A DNA stretch of 64,000 nt from Agromyces mariniharenae (GTDB lineage Bacteria > Actinomycetota > Actinomycetes > Actinomycetales > Microbacteriaceae): positions 2,712,891 to 2,776,890 of the forward strand of contig NZ_VSSB01000001.1 of assembly GCF_008122505.1 (NCBI RefSeq), given 5' to 3'. This document shows, piece by piece, positions 1 to 7,830 of the stretch (position 1 is the stretch's first letter; each line of letters begins with the position of its first letter). The position numbers and the translations under genes are program-made. Below the pieces are notes generated by a model, which saw only the letters and a list, made by a program, of their open reading frames with translations, was not told the origin of the DNA and did no database searches.

Positions 1-108
1 GTCGGCGTCGACGAGCGCCGACTTGGTGTCGGTGCCGCCGACGTCGAACGCCAGCACGGCCTCGCCGGGCCCGAGGGGCGCCGGCGCGGCATCCGTCGTC
101 GTGGTCAC
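1..108 (-). CDS. ROK family sugar kinase, N-terminal fragment
   Basis: Only the first 36 codons are inside the window. Translation starts at a GTG (108) and reaches the ROK/hexokinase phosphate-binding motif FDVGGTDTKSALVD at about residues 21-34. There is no N-terminal helix-turn-helix, so a sugar kinase is more likely than a ROK repressor. It begins 5 bases after the stop of the SIS gene on the same strand, so the two are almost certainly co-transcribed. Phosphorylation of an incoming sugar or amino sugar fits the neighbouring isomerase, importer and hexosaminidase. The substrate cannot be told from this fragment. Confidence 0.8.
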   Translation of the reverse strand, partial: MTTTTDAAPAPLGPGEAVLAFDVGGTDTKSALVDAD

Positions 109-113
109 GCCCG

Positions 114-1061
114 TCAGCCCTCGAGGATGACCGAGCGCGTGAGGTTGCGCGGCGAGTCGGGGTCGAGGCCGCGGTCGAGGGCCCGGGCGAGGGCGACGCG
201 CTGCGCGCGCACGAGCTCGGCCATCGGGTCGAGGGGACCGGCCTCGAAGCGAGCGCCGGTGGCGGCGACCTCCTCGGCGAGGCCGGCGGGCGGCTCGCCG
301 AAGTGCCAGGTCACGCGACCCGGTGCGGCGATCGAGATCGGGCCGTGGCGGTACTCCATCGCGGGGTACGACTCGGTCCAGGACTGCGAGGCCTCGCGCA
401 TCTTGAGCGCCGCCTCGTGCGCCAGCCCGACGGTCCAGCCGCGGCCGAGGAACGCGTACTGCTCGGCTGCGACGAGCTCGGGGTCGAGGTCCTCGGCGAC
501 CGCCCGGCGGGCGTCGGCGACGGCGCCCTCGAGGTCCTCGCCGAGCGACGCGCGGAACAGCGCGAGCGCGGTGGTCGCGAAGCGGGTCTGCACCACCGAC
601 TGCTCGTCGGCGAACGGCAGGGTCACGGCCCGGTCGACGAGGCCGACGAGCGGCGAGGTCGGGTCGCCGATGACGCCGACCGTGGGCACCCGGCCGCGCA
701 GCCGCTCGACGAGCTCGAGCACCTCGGTCGTCGTGCCCGAGCGAGTGAGCGCCACGACCGCGTCGTAGCCGCGGTCGACGAAGGCCTCGGATGCCGCGAA
801 CGCGTCGGTCTCGCCGTGCCCGCCCGTCTCGCGCAGCCACGCGAACGACTGCGCGATGAACCACGAGGTGCCGCAGCCGACGACGGCGATGCGCGCGCCG
901 CGGGCCGGGAGGAGTGCCTGCTCGTCGCGCAGCGTCGCCGCCCGTGCCCACGTCTCGGGCTGCGAGGCGAGCTCGGCGGCCATGTGCGCCCCGGGTGCGC
1001 TCACGCGATCGACGGGGTCGACGTGGCGTGCGGGCGGTGCGGCGTCGGTGCCGTGGGTCAT
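114..1061 (-). CDS. SIS domain sugar-phosphate isomerase/deaminase-like protein
   Basis: This 315-residue protein has two SIS folds, as in AgaS and the isomerase half of GlmS. The first sugar-phosphate loop reads VGCGTSWFIA at about residues 61-70, and the motif EYRHGP, typical of GlmS/AgaS isomerases, lies in the second half. No glutaminase domain is present, so it is not a GlmS. The ATG at 1061 was chosen over an upstream one at 1205 because GGAGGA sits 7 bases before it and homology starts after it. With the ROK kinase downstream it probably converts an aminosugar phosphate in the cytoplasm toward fructose 6-phosphate. The exact substrate is inferred. Confidence 0.85.
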   Translation of the reverse strand: MTHGTDAAPPARHVDPVDRVSAPGAHMAAELASQPETWARAATLRDEQALLPARGARIAVVGCGTSWFIAQSFAWLRETGGHGETDAFAASEAFVDRGYDAVVALTRSGTTTEVLELVERLRGRVPTVGVIGDPTSPLVGLVDRAVTLPFADEQSVVQTRFATTALALFRASLGEDLEGAVADARRAVAEDLDPELVAAEQYAFLGRGWTVGLAHEAALKMREASQSWTESYPAMEYRHGPISIAAPGRVTWHFGEPPAGLAEEVAATGARFEAGPLDPMAELVRAQRVALARALDRGLDPDSPRNLTRSVILEG

Positions 1062-1390
1062 CGAGAGTCCTCCATGCGGATCGGGTCGGCGAGCAAACAC
1101 CATGATTGCAAATGATCGATGCGAGTGTCCAGTGATCATATGCGTGAGCGAGAGGATGACACCCTCCGGTTCGAGGCGGCGCGGCATCCGCTTGGTAACG
1201 ATCATGTGACCGGCACTTGACGGATCGGCCGTTGCTCCGACATCATCGTGACCACGAAGTGACTGAAACTGATCGATGCTTGCTGTTTCGCGTCAGATTC
1301 ATGCACATGGCGGAGAGGTTCCGCCACCCACCGCACCGGCGCGGCCATCGCGGCGCCTGTGATCACACCATGCACAGTGAGGAAGCACGA
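1062..1390. promoter_or_regulatory. Divergent promoter region between SIS gene and sugar importer
   Basis: This 329-base region holds the outward promoters of the SIS-ROK unit and the ABC importer. The 10-mer TGATCGATGC occurs twice in the same orientation, at 1113-1122 and 1270-1279, one copy on each side. Around the second copy, GAAAC (1265-1269) and GTTTC (1285-1289) form an inverted pair. These look like operator half-sites for a shared repressor, but I cannot name the regulator. No gene is visible in the gap. Confidence 0.45.
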
Positions 1391-2641
1391 ATGAAGAAGT
1401 CGCTACGCTTCGGCACCGCGATCGCACTCGCGGCCACCGCGTCGCTCACGCTCGCATCCTGCGGGTTCGGGGGCGGCGGCTCCGGCGGCGACGCCGAGGG
1501 CGACGGGACCACGCTGGACCTGCTCGTCCCGAGCTACTCCGACGCCACGCAGGGCCTCTGGGAGGACGTCATCGCCGGGTTCGAGGAGGAGAACCCCGAC
1601 ATCAGCGTCAACCTCGAGGTGCAGTCGTGGGACAACCTCGAGAGCGTGATCACCACGAAGATCCAGGGTGGCGAGGCGCCCGACATCTACAACGGCGGTC
1701 CCTTCGCCGGCTTCGCGGCCGACGGGCTGCTCTACCCGGCCGAGGAGGTCGTCTCCAGCGAGACCTACGGCGACTTCCAGGAGTCGTTCCTCGCCAACGC
1801 CGAGGTCGACGGCACCGCCTACGCGCTGCCGCTCATCGCATCGGCGCGCGCCCTGTTCGTCAACAACGCCCTGCTCGAGCAGGCCGGCGTCGCGGCGCCG
1901 CCCGCCACGTGGGACGAGCTGCTCGACGCGGCGACGAAGATCTCCGCCCTCGGCGGCGGCATCGCCGGCTACGGCATGCCGCTCGGCTCCGAGGAGGCGC
2001 AGGCCGAGGCGGCCGTGTGGCTCTGGGGCGGTGGCGGCACGTTCGGCGACGCCGACGCGATCACCGTCGACGACCCGGCGAACCTCCCGGGCGCCGATCA
2101 GATCAAGAAGATGATCGACGCGGGCGCGACCCAGGCGGACCCCGGCTCGACCGACCGCTCGCCGCTGATGGACATCTTCATCCAGGGCAAGATCGGCATG
2201 CAGGTGGGCCTCCCGCCGACCGTCGGCCAGATCGAGGAGAACAACCCCGAGCTGGACTACTCGATCGTGCCGATCCCCACGCAGGACGGCAGCCCCTTCA
2301 CGCTCGGCGTCATGGACCAGCTCATGGCCTTCCAGAACGACGGCGACAAGCAGGACGCGATCACGGCGTTCTTCGACTACTACTACTCGTCGGACGTGTA
2401 CGTCCCGTGGGTGCAGGCCGAGGGCTTCCTGCCGGTCACGAAGTCGGGCGCCGAGGCGCTCGGCGGCGAGGAGGCGCTCGCGCCGTTCCTCGAGGTGCTG
2501 CCCGACGCGCAGTTCTACCCGTCCACCAACCCGCAGTGGTCGGCGACGGATGCCGCGTTCAAGGCGCTCTTCGGCCAGATCCAGACGAAGCCGGCACAGG
2601 ACGTGCTGACCGAGATCCAGGCCCAGGTCGACGCCGGCTGA
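1391..2641 (+). CDS. ABC transporter sugar-binding lipoprotein
   Basis: A 416-residue extracellular solute-binding protein of the MalE/UgpB family (SBP_bac_1). Residues 1-24 are a lipoprotein signal with lipobox LASC and lipidated Cys24, followed by a Gly/Ser-rich linker. The body has family features such as the hinge stretch PLIASARALFVNNALLEQAG and IFIQGKIGMQVGLPPT. The ATG at 1391 has GAGGAAG upstream; earlier in-frame starts lack a signal peptide. It is followed by two permease genes, forming a carbohydrate importer. No ATPase gene is present, so a shared MsiK-type ATPase elsewhere is expected, as is usual in actinobacteria. Aminosugar or chitobiose uptake is inferred from the neighbours. 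Confidence 0.9.
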   Translation: MKKSLRFGTAIALAATASLTLASCGFGGGGSGGDAEGDGTTLDLLVPSYSDATQGLWEDVIAGFEEENPDISVNLEVQSWDNLESVITTKIQGGEAPDIYNGGPFAGFAADGLLYPAEEVVSSETYGDFQESFLANAEVDGTAYALPLIASARALFVNNALLEQAGVAAPPATWDELLDAATKISALGGGIAGYGMPLGSEEAQAEAAVWLWGGGGTFGDADAITVDDPANLPGADQIKKMIDAGATQADPGSTDRSPLMDIFIQGKIGMQVGLPPTVGQIEENNPELDYSIVPIPTQDGSPFTLGVMDQLMAFQNDGDKQDAITAFFDYYYSSDVYVPWVQAEGFLPVTKSGAEALGGEEALAPFLEVLPDAQFYPSTNPQWSATDAAFKALFGQIQTKPAQDVLTEIQAQVDAG

Positions 2642-2682
2642 CGCCGCGGCATCCGCAACGAATCGCACCACCGGAGGGATCG

Positions 2683-2700
2683 GTGACCATCGCACCATGA
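2683..2700 (+). CDS. Possible five-codon leader ORF before the permease
   Basis: A GTG at 2683 opens a five-codon frame ending in a TGA that overlaps the ATG of the first permease (ATGA at 2697-2700). GGAGG at 2673-2677 is well spaced for this GTG but about 20 bases from the permease ATG. Translational coupling through the leader is a reasonable reading; chance is also possible because the peptide is so short. Confidence 0.3.
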   Translation: MTIAP

Positions 2701-3677
2701 GCACCTCGACCGATACGTCATCGACCCCCGCGGGGGCGGCCACCGGCCGCCCCCGCACCGGCGGGGCCGGATCCGACGGCCCGGCCGCGCGCAAGCCCGG
2801 CGGCCGCGACCTGCTCGCCTCGCTGCCCTGGATCGGGCCCGCGCTCATCCTCATCCTCGGCGTCGTGCTGTTCCCGGCCGTCGTCATGTTCTACAACTCG
2901 ACCCGCGACATCTCGATCTCGGGTCTCGACAAGGGATCGGTCGGCTTCGACAACTACGTCGAGGTGTTCTCGTTCCCCTACTTCTGGCCGATCTTCCTGC
3001 GCACCATCGTGTGGGTCGTCGTCGTCGTGGGCGCGACGGTGCTCATCTCGCTCGGGCTCGCGCAGATCCTCGACAAGGCGTTCCCCGGCCGCCGCATCGT
3101 GCGACTCGCGGTGATCATCCCGTGGGCGGCATCCGTCGTCATGACGACGCTCGTCGTCTACTACGGGCTCGAGCCGTACTTCGGCATCATCAACAAGTTC
3201 CTCGTCGACGTGGGCCTCATCGAGACGCCCGAGGGCTACGGCTGGACCCGCAACCCCACGACCGCATTCGCGTGGTCGATCGTCGTCGCGGTGTTCGTGT
3301 CGCTGCCGTTCACGACCTACACGATCCTCGCGGGCCTCGCGACCGTGCCCGGCGACGTGGTCGAGGCCGCGAAGATGGACGGCGCCGGCCCGTTCCGCAC
3401 CTACTTCAGCGTGGTGCTCCCGCAGCTGCGCGGCGCCCTGTCGGTGGCCGTGCTCATCAACATCATCAACGTCTTCAACTCGCTGCCGATCCTGAAGGTG
3501 ATGACCGGGTCGATCCCCGGCTACGACGCCGACACGATCATGACGCTGATCTTCAAGTACATCCAGAACCAGCACAAGGTCGACGTCGCGAGCGCCCTGT
3601 CCGTCGTCGCCTTCCTCATCGTCATCGTGATCGTCGCGGTGTACGTGAAGGTCGTCAAGCCCACCCGGGAGGTCTGA
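2697..3677 (+). CDS. ABC sugar transporter permease, MalF/UgpA type
   Basis: A 326-residue inner-membrane permease. After a Gly/Pro-rich cytoplasmic N-terminus of about 45 residues come six predicted transmembrane segments. The ATPase-docking EAA loop reads EAAKMDGAGPFRTYFSVVLP in the second half. It partners the second permease, whose frame begins 4 bases after this stop, and the lipoprotein upstream. The ribosome-binding sequence nearest the ATG is unusually far away (see the leader ORF). Typical length for MalF-like carbohydrate permeases of family CUT1. Confidence 0.9.
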   Translation: MSTSTDTSSTPAGAATGRPRTGGAGSDGPAARKPGGRDLLASLPWIGPALILILGVVLFPAVVMFYNSTRDISISGLDKGSVGFDNYVEVFSFPYFWPIFLRTIVWVVVVVGATVLISLGLAQILDKAFPGRRIVRLAVIIPWAASVVMTTLVVYYGLEPYFGIINKFLVDVGLIETPEGYGWTRNPTTAFAWSIVVAVFVSLPFTTYTILAGLATVPGDVVEAAKMDGAGPFRTYFSVVLPQLRGALSVAVLINIINVFNSLPILKVMTGSIPGYDADTIMTLIFKYIQNQHKVDVASALSVVAFLIVIVIVAVYVKVVKPTREV

Positions 3678-3680
3678 CCC

Positions 3681-4589
3681 GTGGCCGTCACCGCACCCGC
3701 GTTCGAGACGATCGGCGCGCCCGCGCCGGTCAACCGGCGACGCCGTTACACCGAGGACCAGGTCTCGATCTGGCGCGTGCTGCTGCGCATGTTCGCCGGC
3801 GCGATCGTGCTCGTCGTGTTCATCCTCCCGTACACGATCATGTTCTTCGGCTCCGTGAAGACGAAGGCGCAGATCCGCTCGGTCGACCCCACGTACCTCC
3901 CCACGGAGTGGCACTGGGAGAACTACATCAACATGTGGTCGACCCCCGAGACGCCGCTGCCGCAGAACCTCGTCTCGACGATCGTCATCTCGGTGTTCGC
4001 GACGCTCCTCGTGCTCGCCGTCGCGCTGCCCGCGGCGTACTACACGGCGCGGTTCCGGTTCCCAGGGCGCTTCGTGTTCCTCTTCCTCGTGATCGTCACC
4101 CAGATGCTGCAGCCCGCCGTGCTCACCTCGGGCCTGTTCCGCCAGTTCGTGACCCTCGGCCTCATCGACACCTGGGCGGCGATGATCTTCATCAACGCGG
4201 CGTTCAACCTGTCGTTCGCGGTGTGGATCATGCACTCGTTCTTCGCGGGCGTGCCGAAGGAGATCGACGAGGCCGCGCAGATCGACGGGGCCGGGCGGCT
4301 CACCGTGCTGTTCCGCATCCAGCTGCCGCTCGTGTGGCCGGGCATCGTCACCGCGATCGTGTTCACGTTCGTCGCGTGCTGGAACGAGTTCGCCGCCTCG
4401 CTCGTCATCCTCTCGACGGCGGGCAACCAGCCGCTCTCGGTCGCCCTCACGAAGTTCGTGGGCCAGTACGAGACCTCGTGGCACTACGTGTTCGGCGTCT
4501 CGATCGTGGCGATCATCCCCGTCGTGATCCTCTTCATGATCATCGAGAAGCGCCTCGTCGGCGGCCTCACCGCCGGCAGCGTGAAGTAG
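3681..4589 (+). CDS. ABC sugar transporter permease, MalG/UgpE type
   Basis: A 302-residue second permease of the CUT1 importer, with six membrane segments. The EAA loop is EAAQIDGAGRLTVLFRIQLP, and the GSVK C-terminus resembles MalG-like proteins ending GLTAGAVK. The GTG start at 3681 lies 4 bases after the previous stop with GGGAGGT just upstream. It completes the importer with the lipoprotein and first permease. No cytoplasmic ATPase or glycosidase follows on this strand; GH20 hexosaminidase lies further along on the other strand. Confidence 0.9.
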   Translation: MAVTAPAFETIGAPAPVNRRRRYTEDQVSIWRVLLRMFAGAIVLVVFILPYTIMFFGSVKTKAQIRSVDPTYLPTEWHWENYINMWSTPETPLPQNLVSTIVISVFATLLVLAVALPAAYYTARFRFPGRFVFLFLVIVTQMLQPAVLTSGLFRQFVTLGLIDTWAAMIFINAAFNLSFAVWIMHSFFAGVPKEIDEAAQIDGAGRLTVLFRIQLPLVWPGIVTAIVFTFVACWNEFAASLVILSTAGNQPLSVALTKFVGQYETSWHYVFGVSIVAIIPVVILFMIIEKRLVGGLTAGSVK

Positions 4590-4648
4590 CGCGCGGGGCG
4601 GAGCCCGGCTCGCACCCGTGGCGCGCGCCGCTCGCTGTGCAGGAGCTC

Positions 4649-4707
4649 GCTCGCTGCGCAGGACGCTTCCGCTGATCTGGTCCTGTCGTGCGAGCGATCT
4701 CCTGCGC
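4649..4707. repeat. Imperfect 59-bp repeat, copy 1 (flanks the DUF559 gene)
   Basis: By hand alignment this segment matches 43 of 59 positions with 5721-5779 in the same orientation; both contain GGTCCTGTC and end AGCGATCTCCTGC or GCGATCTCCTGC. The two copies bracket the AbiEi/DUF559 gene (4758-5591), suggesting that gene and flanks are a repeated genomic cassette. Confidence 0.55.
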
Positions 4708-4748
4708 CGCGCGCGGGCTACCTGCGCCGCGCGCGGGCTACCTGCGCC
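4701..4748. repeat. 20-bp tandem repeat, about 2.4 copies
   Basis: The 20-mer CCTGCGCCGCGCGCGGGCTA occurs at 4701-4720 and 4721-4740, followed by a partial copy CCTGCGCC at 4741-4748. It lies just after the end of the DUF559 gene on the opposite strand. GCGC-rich symmetry could give a hairpin that helps termination; function otherwise unknown. Confidence 0.8.
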
Positions 4749-4757
4749 CTGACGCCC

Positions 4758-5591
4758 TCACCCCGCGACATGGAGGCCTTGGGCGACGGCCAGGCGGATC
4801 TCGGACTCGACCGTGTCCCACTCGGTCAGGACCTGGCGGTAGCCGTAGCGGAACACCGTGAATCCCAGGAGCCGGAGACGACGATCCTGGGCGAGATCGC
4901 GTTCGCGCTGCACCGCTCGACGATGGGACTCGAAACCATCGATCTGCACGACCAGTCGCTCCCCGATGAGGAGATCGACGGGATGGCCGTCGAGCACGAC
5001 CTGCTGACGGGCGACGATTCCGATCCTCGCCAGTCTGACCACGGGAATCGACTCGATCCCCGAATCGGAGAGCGTCGTGCTCGTCGAGCGCACGAGACGT
5101 GCAGCGGCGCTCCGCATCGGGAGCCGGGCGAGCATTCCGGCGGAGACCCGCCGCGAGTTCAGCGCCGACTCCCACACGGCCACCGCCTCATCGAACGGAC
5201 GGCAATCGGCGACGTGCATCAGGGCGTTGACGACAGGTTCGACCAACTCGTACGGATGCGTCGCCATCGGACCCTCGCTCCAATGCAGCACGGCGCCATC
5301 GGCCTGATGCCTCGACGAATGCGGCGGGACGGCGACGTGGATCGTCGCATCGTCGAGCGTCCACAGGCCGTGGTGTCGTGTCGCGCTCACGCAGGCGAGC
5401 CGACCACCGATCCGGGCGGCACGCACCAGCGAGGGCGACGCGTCGGCGGTCGCCAGCCATGGGCCGCGGATGCGACGCAGCTGGCCTCGTTCGAGTCCTC
5501 GTCGCACCGCGTAGCGAGTGAACCCGGCGCGAATCGCGTCGTGCTGGTGGACGACGCCGGATCGTGCTCCGGCCCAACGCTCGAGTTCCAT
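4758..5591 (-). CDS. AbiEi-type N-terminal domain plus DUF559 (PD-(D/E)XK-like) protein
   Basis: This 277-residue protein has an N-terminal winged-helix region like the AbiEi antitoxin domain (about residues 10-50, ending QLRRIRGPWLATAD), a middle domain with the HHGLW stretch, and a C-terminal DUF559 domain. The DUF559 part shows the endonuclease-like core VDLLIGERLVVQIDGFESH with Asp206, Gln216 and Asp218; the usual Glu is Gln, which I remember as common in this subfamily. Start at ATG 5591 fits family length, although its ribosome site is weak and an ATG at 5660 is possible. Such genes are multicopy in Microbacteriaceae. The toxin-antitoxin or nuclease role is unproven, and no cognate partner lies beside it. 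Confidence 0.75.
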   Translation of the reverse strand: MELERWAGARSGVVHQHDAIRAGFTRYAVRRGLERGQLRRIRGPWLATADASPSLVRAARIGGRLACVSATRHHGLWTLDDATIHVAVPPHSSRHQADGAVLHWSEGPMATHPYELVEPVVNALMHVADCRPFDEAVAVWESALNSRRVSAGMLARLPMRSAAARLVRSTSTTLSDSGIESIPVVRLARIGIVARQQVVLDGHPVDLLIGERLVVQIDGFESHRRAVQRERDLAQDRRLRLLGFTVFRYGYRQVLTEWDTVESEIRLAVAQGLHVAG

Positions 5592-5720
5592 GGTCGAAGC
5601 GTTGCGCTCGTCGATGCGAAGAGCTGTGCACCGACGTGAGCCAGTGACGGCCGCGTGCATCGCCGGGCTGTTGAGGACTGGACGCATCCATCGGAGGCCC
5701 CGCCTGGAGCGCAGGCATTC

Positions 5721-5779
5721 GCTCGTCGTGCAGGATGCGCTCGGCGATTCGGTCCTGTCCTCCAAGCGATCTCCTGCCG
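5721..5779. repeat. Imperfect 59-bp repeat, copy 2
   Basis: Partner of 4649-4707, same orientation. This copy lies about 130 bases upstream of the start of the DUF559 gene and downstream of the hexosaminidase stop. The remaining sequence between 5592 and 5832 shows no further gene. Confidence 0.5.
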
Positions 5780-5832
5780 AGCTTGCGAGCGAGCGAGGAG
5801 TGGGGGACCGTGCGGTGCAGCCGCGCCGGCCG

Positions 5833-7500
5833 CTACTCCGCCCAGGGGACGCCGCGCACGGGGTGGTAGGCGACGTCGAGCGCGTCGAGGTGCTGTCCGA
5901 CGGCGGCCACGCGCCCGAAGAACTCCGGGATGTCGGCGTCGCCGCGCACACCGTCGCCGCCGGCGGGCCGCGGCGACCACGCGACCTCGGCGATCGCGAG
6001 GATCCGCGGGAACGCCATGAACTCGAGCTCGGAGTGCGCGCGGATCGTCTCGGTCCAGAGCGGCGCCTCGACGCCGAGGAGCTCGTCGTCGCCGATGCCC
6101 GGCACGACCGCCGCCGGATCCCACTTGAAGGCCTCGTCGAGCGACGTCGGCCCCTTGGCCCAGTCGAGCCCGAGCCGGCCGCCGAGCGGTCCCTGCGGGT
6201 CGTCCACGTACTCCATGTCGAGGTACGCGACGTCGGCGGGCGACATGATCACGCGCCCGCCCTGCTCCACGAAGGAGCGCGCCTGCGCCGCCGCATCGTC
6301 CTCGGGCTCGACGAAGCTCCAGTACTGCCCGATCGTGCCGGGCGGCAGCTCCCGCGATGCGCCCATCTCGTGCCAGCCGATCACGGTCTTGCCCGTCGCG
6401 GCGCCGGCGGCGGCGATGCGTCGCACGAGGTCGAGGTAGTCCTCGGTGCTCGTCGAGAGCGACTCGTCGCCGCCGAGGTGCAGCCACGGCCCGGGCGTGA
6501 GCTCGGCGACCTCGCGCGTGACATCCGCCAGGAACCGATCGGTGACCTCAGCCCGCGACGGCGCCGCGCAGAGCGACGAGAACCCGACCTCGGTGCCCTC
6601 GTACGGCTCGGGCGCCATGCCGTCGCAGTTCAGCTCGGGGTACGCGCTCAGCGCCGCGTTCGTGTGCCCCGGCAGGTCGACCTCGGGCACGATCGTGATG
6701 AACCGCTCGGCGGCGTGGTCGACGATGCGGCGGTAGTCGTCCTTCGTGTAGAAGCCGCCGCCGTCGCCGCCCACCGACGTCGAGGCGCCGATCCCGGTGA
6801 GCTCGGGCCACGCATCGATCTGCAGGCGCCAGCCCTGGTCGTCGGTGAGGTGCAGGTGCAGCACGTTGAGCTTCACGAGCGCCATCGCGTCGAGGTAGGC
6901 GAGCACGTCCTCGACGGGGAAGAAGTGCCGCGCGACGTCGAGCATCGCCCCGCGGTACGCGAACCGGGGCGCGTCGGCGACGGATGCCGCGGGCACGGTC
7001 CATCCGCCGTCGGGCTCGCCGCCCGCGGCATCCGTGCGCTCGATCGCCGGCGGCAGCAGCTGCCGCAGCGACTGCGTGCCGCGGAACAGCCCCGCCGCCG
7101 TGTCCGCCGCGATGCGCACGCCGTCGGCGCCGGCCTCGAGCGTGTAGCCCTCCTCGGCGCCATCGGGCCCCGACCCGGCGGCCACCACGAACGAGAGGTC
7201 GGATGCCGCCGCCTCCCCGTCGACCACGGGCAGCTCGAACCCGGTGGCTCGCCGCGCCTGCTCGGCGAACAGCTCGGCGACCGCGGCGGCGCCCGCACCC
7301 GACGCGACGACGCGCGACGAGGCGTCGAGCCGGAACGGCGCCGCGTCGGGGTACTCGGCGGATGTGGGGGCGGGGACGATGCCGGTCACGGCGTCTCCGT
7401 TCTCTGGTGCGGTGCAGGCGGTCAGGGCGCCGAGCACGGCCGCGACGACCGCGGCGGCGGCGAGTGCGGCGGTGCCCCGGCGGGCGGTGCGTCGGTGCAT
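5833..7500 (-). CDS. Secreted GH20 beta-N-acetylhexosaminidase lipoprotein
   Basis: A 555-residue glycoside hydrolase family 20 enzyme releasing terminal GlcNAc/GalNAc from chitooligosaccharides or glycoconjugates outside the membrane. Residues 1-29 form a lipoprotein signal ending LTAC (Cys29). A GH20b N-terminal domain (about 35-165) precedes the TIM barrel, which begins near YRGAMLDVARHFFP. The catalytic Asp-Glu pair is in HLGGDES; HLHLTDDQGWRL is another family landmark. ATG 7500 has AGGGGA upstream. With the SIS, ROK and importer genes it suggests an N-acetylglucosamine scavenging locus. Confidence 0.92.
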   Translation of the reverse strand: MHRRTARRGTAALAAAAVVAAVLGALTACTAPENGDAVTGIVPAPTSAEYPDAAPFRLDASSRVVASGAGAAAVAELFAEQARRATGFELPVVDGEAAASDLSFVVAAGSGPDGAEEGYTLEAGADGVRIAADTAAGLFRGTQSLRQLLPPAIERTDAAGGEPDGGWTVPAASVADAPRFAYRGAMLDVARHFFPVEDVLAYLDAMALVKLNVLHLHLTDDQGWRLQIDAWPELTGIGASTSVGGDGGGFYTKDDYRRIVDHAAERFITIVPEVDLPGHTNAALSAYPELNCDGMAPEPYEGTEVGFSSLCAAPSRAEVTDRFLADVTREVAELTPGPWLHLGGDESLSTSTEDYLDLVRRIAAAGAATGKTVIGWHEMGASRELPPGTIGQYWSFVEPEDDAAAQARSFVEQGGRVIMSPADVAYLDMEYVDDPQGPLGGRLGLDWAKGPTSLDEAFKWDPAAVVPGIGDDELLGVEAPLWTETIRAHSELEFMAFPRILAIAEVAWSPRPAGGDGVRGDADIPEFFGRVAAVGQHLDALDVAYHPVRGVPWAE

Positions 7501-7570
7501 GCGTCCCCTGGCTTCGTGGCGGTGGTCGGGCGGCCGGCGCCGGAGCCGGGCCGGAGAGGCCTCCCGCCGA

Positions 7571-7587
7571 TAAGGCAGGAGTCCTTA
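7571..7587. promoter_or_regulatory. Inverted repeat, putative repressor operator of the hexosaminidase gene
   Basis: TAAGG and CCTTA arms flank a 7-base spacer, 70-86 bases upstream of the GH20 start. It resembles the TNAGG-N-CCTNA operators of ROK-family repressors in actinobacteria, which is a memory-based comparison. No regulator gene of that family lies complete in the window. Confidence 0.4.
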
Positions 7588-7636
7588 CAAACACGTACGG
7601 CCACCATCCTGCCACGCCGCGTCGCCGAATGACAGG

Positions 7637-7672
7637 GGCGGATGCCGCGGACACGACCGCGCGCGGCATCCG
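7637..7672. terminator. GGATGCCGCG / CGCGGCATCC hairpin upstream of the riboswitch
   Basis: GGATGCCGCG and its reverse complement CGCGGCATCC are separated by about 10 bases, giving a stem between the divergent GH20 and glyA promoters. No T-run follows. It belongs to a family of such palindromes in this DNA. Confidence 0.4.
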
Positions 7673-7686
7673 TTGCTATGCTTGCC

Positions 7687-7758
7687 ACCGTCGCGACTGG
7701 CGTTGAGATGGGCACCCATCGGGGAGCGACTGGCACGGACCGACCGCACGCCTGGGCC
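7687..7758 (+). ncRNA. ZTP (pfl) riboswitch
   Basis: The segment matches the ZTP/pfl aptamer closely. P1 is GTCGC (7690-7694) with GCGAC (7726-7730). The conserved GACTGGCG internal strand follows, P2 is GATGGG (7707-7712) with CCCATC (7715-7720), then GGGGAGC, and the 3' pseudoknot strand CGCCTGGGC-like element ACGCCTGGGC ends near 7757. Known members bind ZTP/ZMP and turn on folate and one-carbon genes when 10-formyl-THF is low. Here it precedes glyA and folD, the expected targets. A TATGCT box at 7677-7682 could be its -10. Confidence 0.93.
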
Positions 7759-7759
7759 G

Positions 7760-7806
7760 GTGCGCCTGCTGCCGCGCGAGTCGCGCTCGCAGCAGCACCC
7801 TTCAGG
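7760..7806 (+). promoter_or_regulatory. Expression-platform hairpin between riboswitch and glyA
   Basis: GGTGC...TGCTGC and GCAGCA...CACC (roughly 7759-7801) can pair to form a long hairpin between aptamer and the glyA ribosome site (AAGGAG, 7819-7824). It has no T-run, so control of translation, RNA access or Rho-dependent termination fits better than an intrinsic terminator. This is inference. Confidence 0.4.
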
Positions 7807-7830
7807 TCCGCATGTCATAAGGAGCCAGTC

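Noticed and set aside
1403..4484. Long minus-strand ORFs of 494 and 588 residues across the sugar importer genes
   Set aside because: They are antisense shadows caused by strong third-position GC; their products are Arg/His/Asp-rich with no recognisable domains, while the plus-strand frames encode clear transporter proteins.
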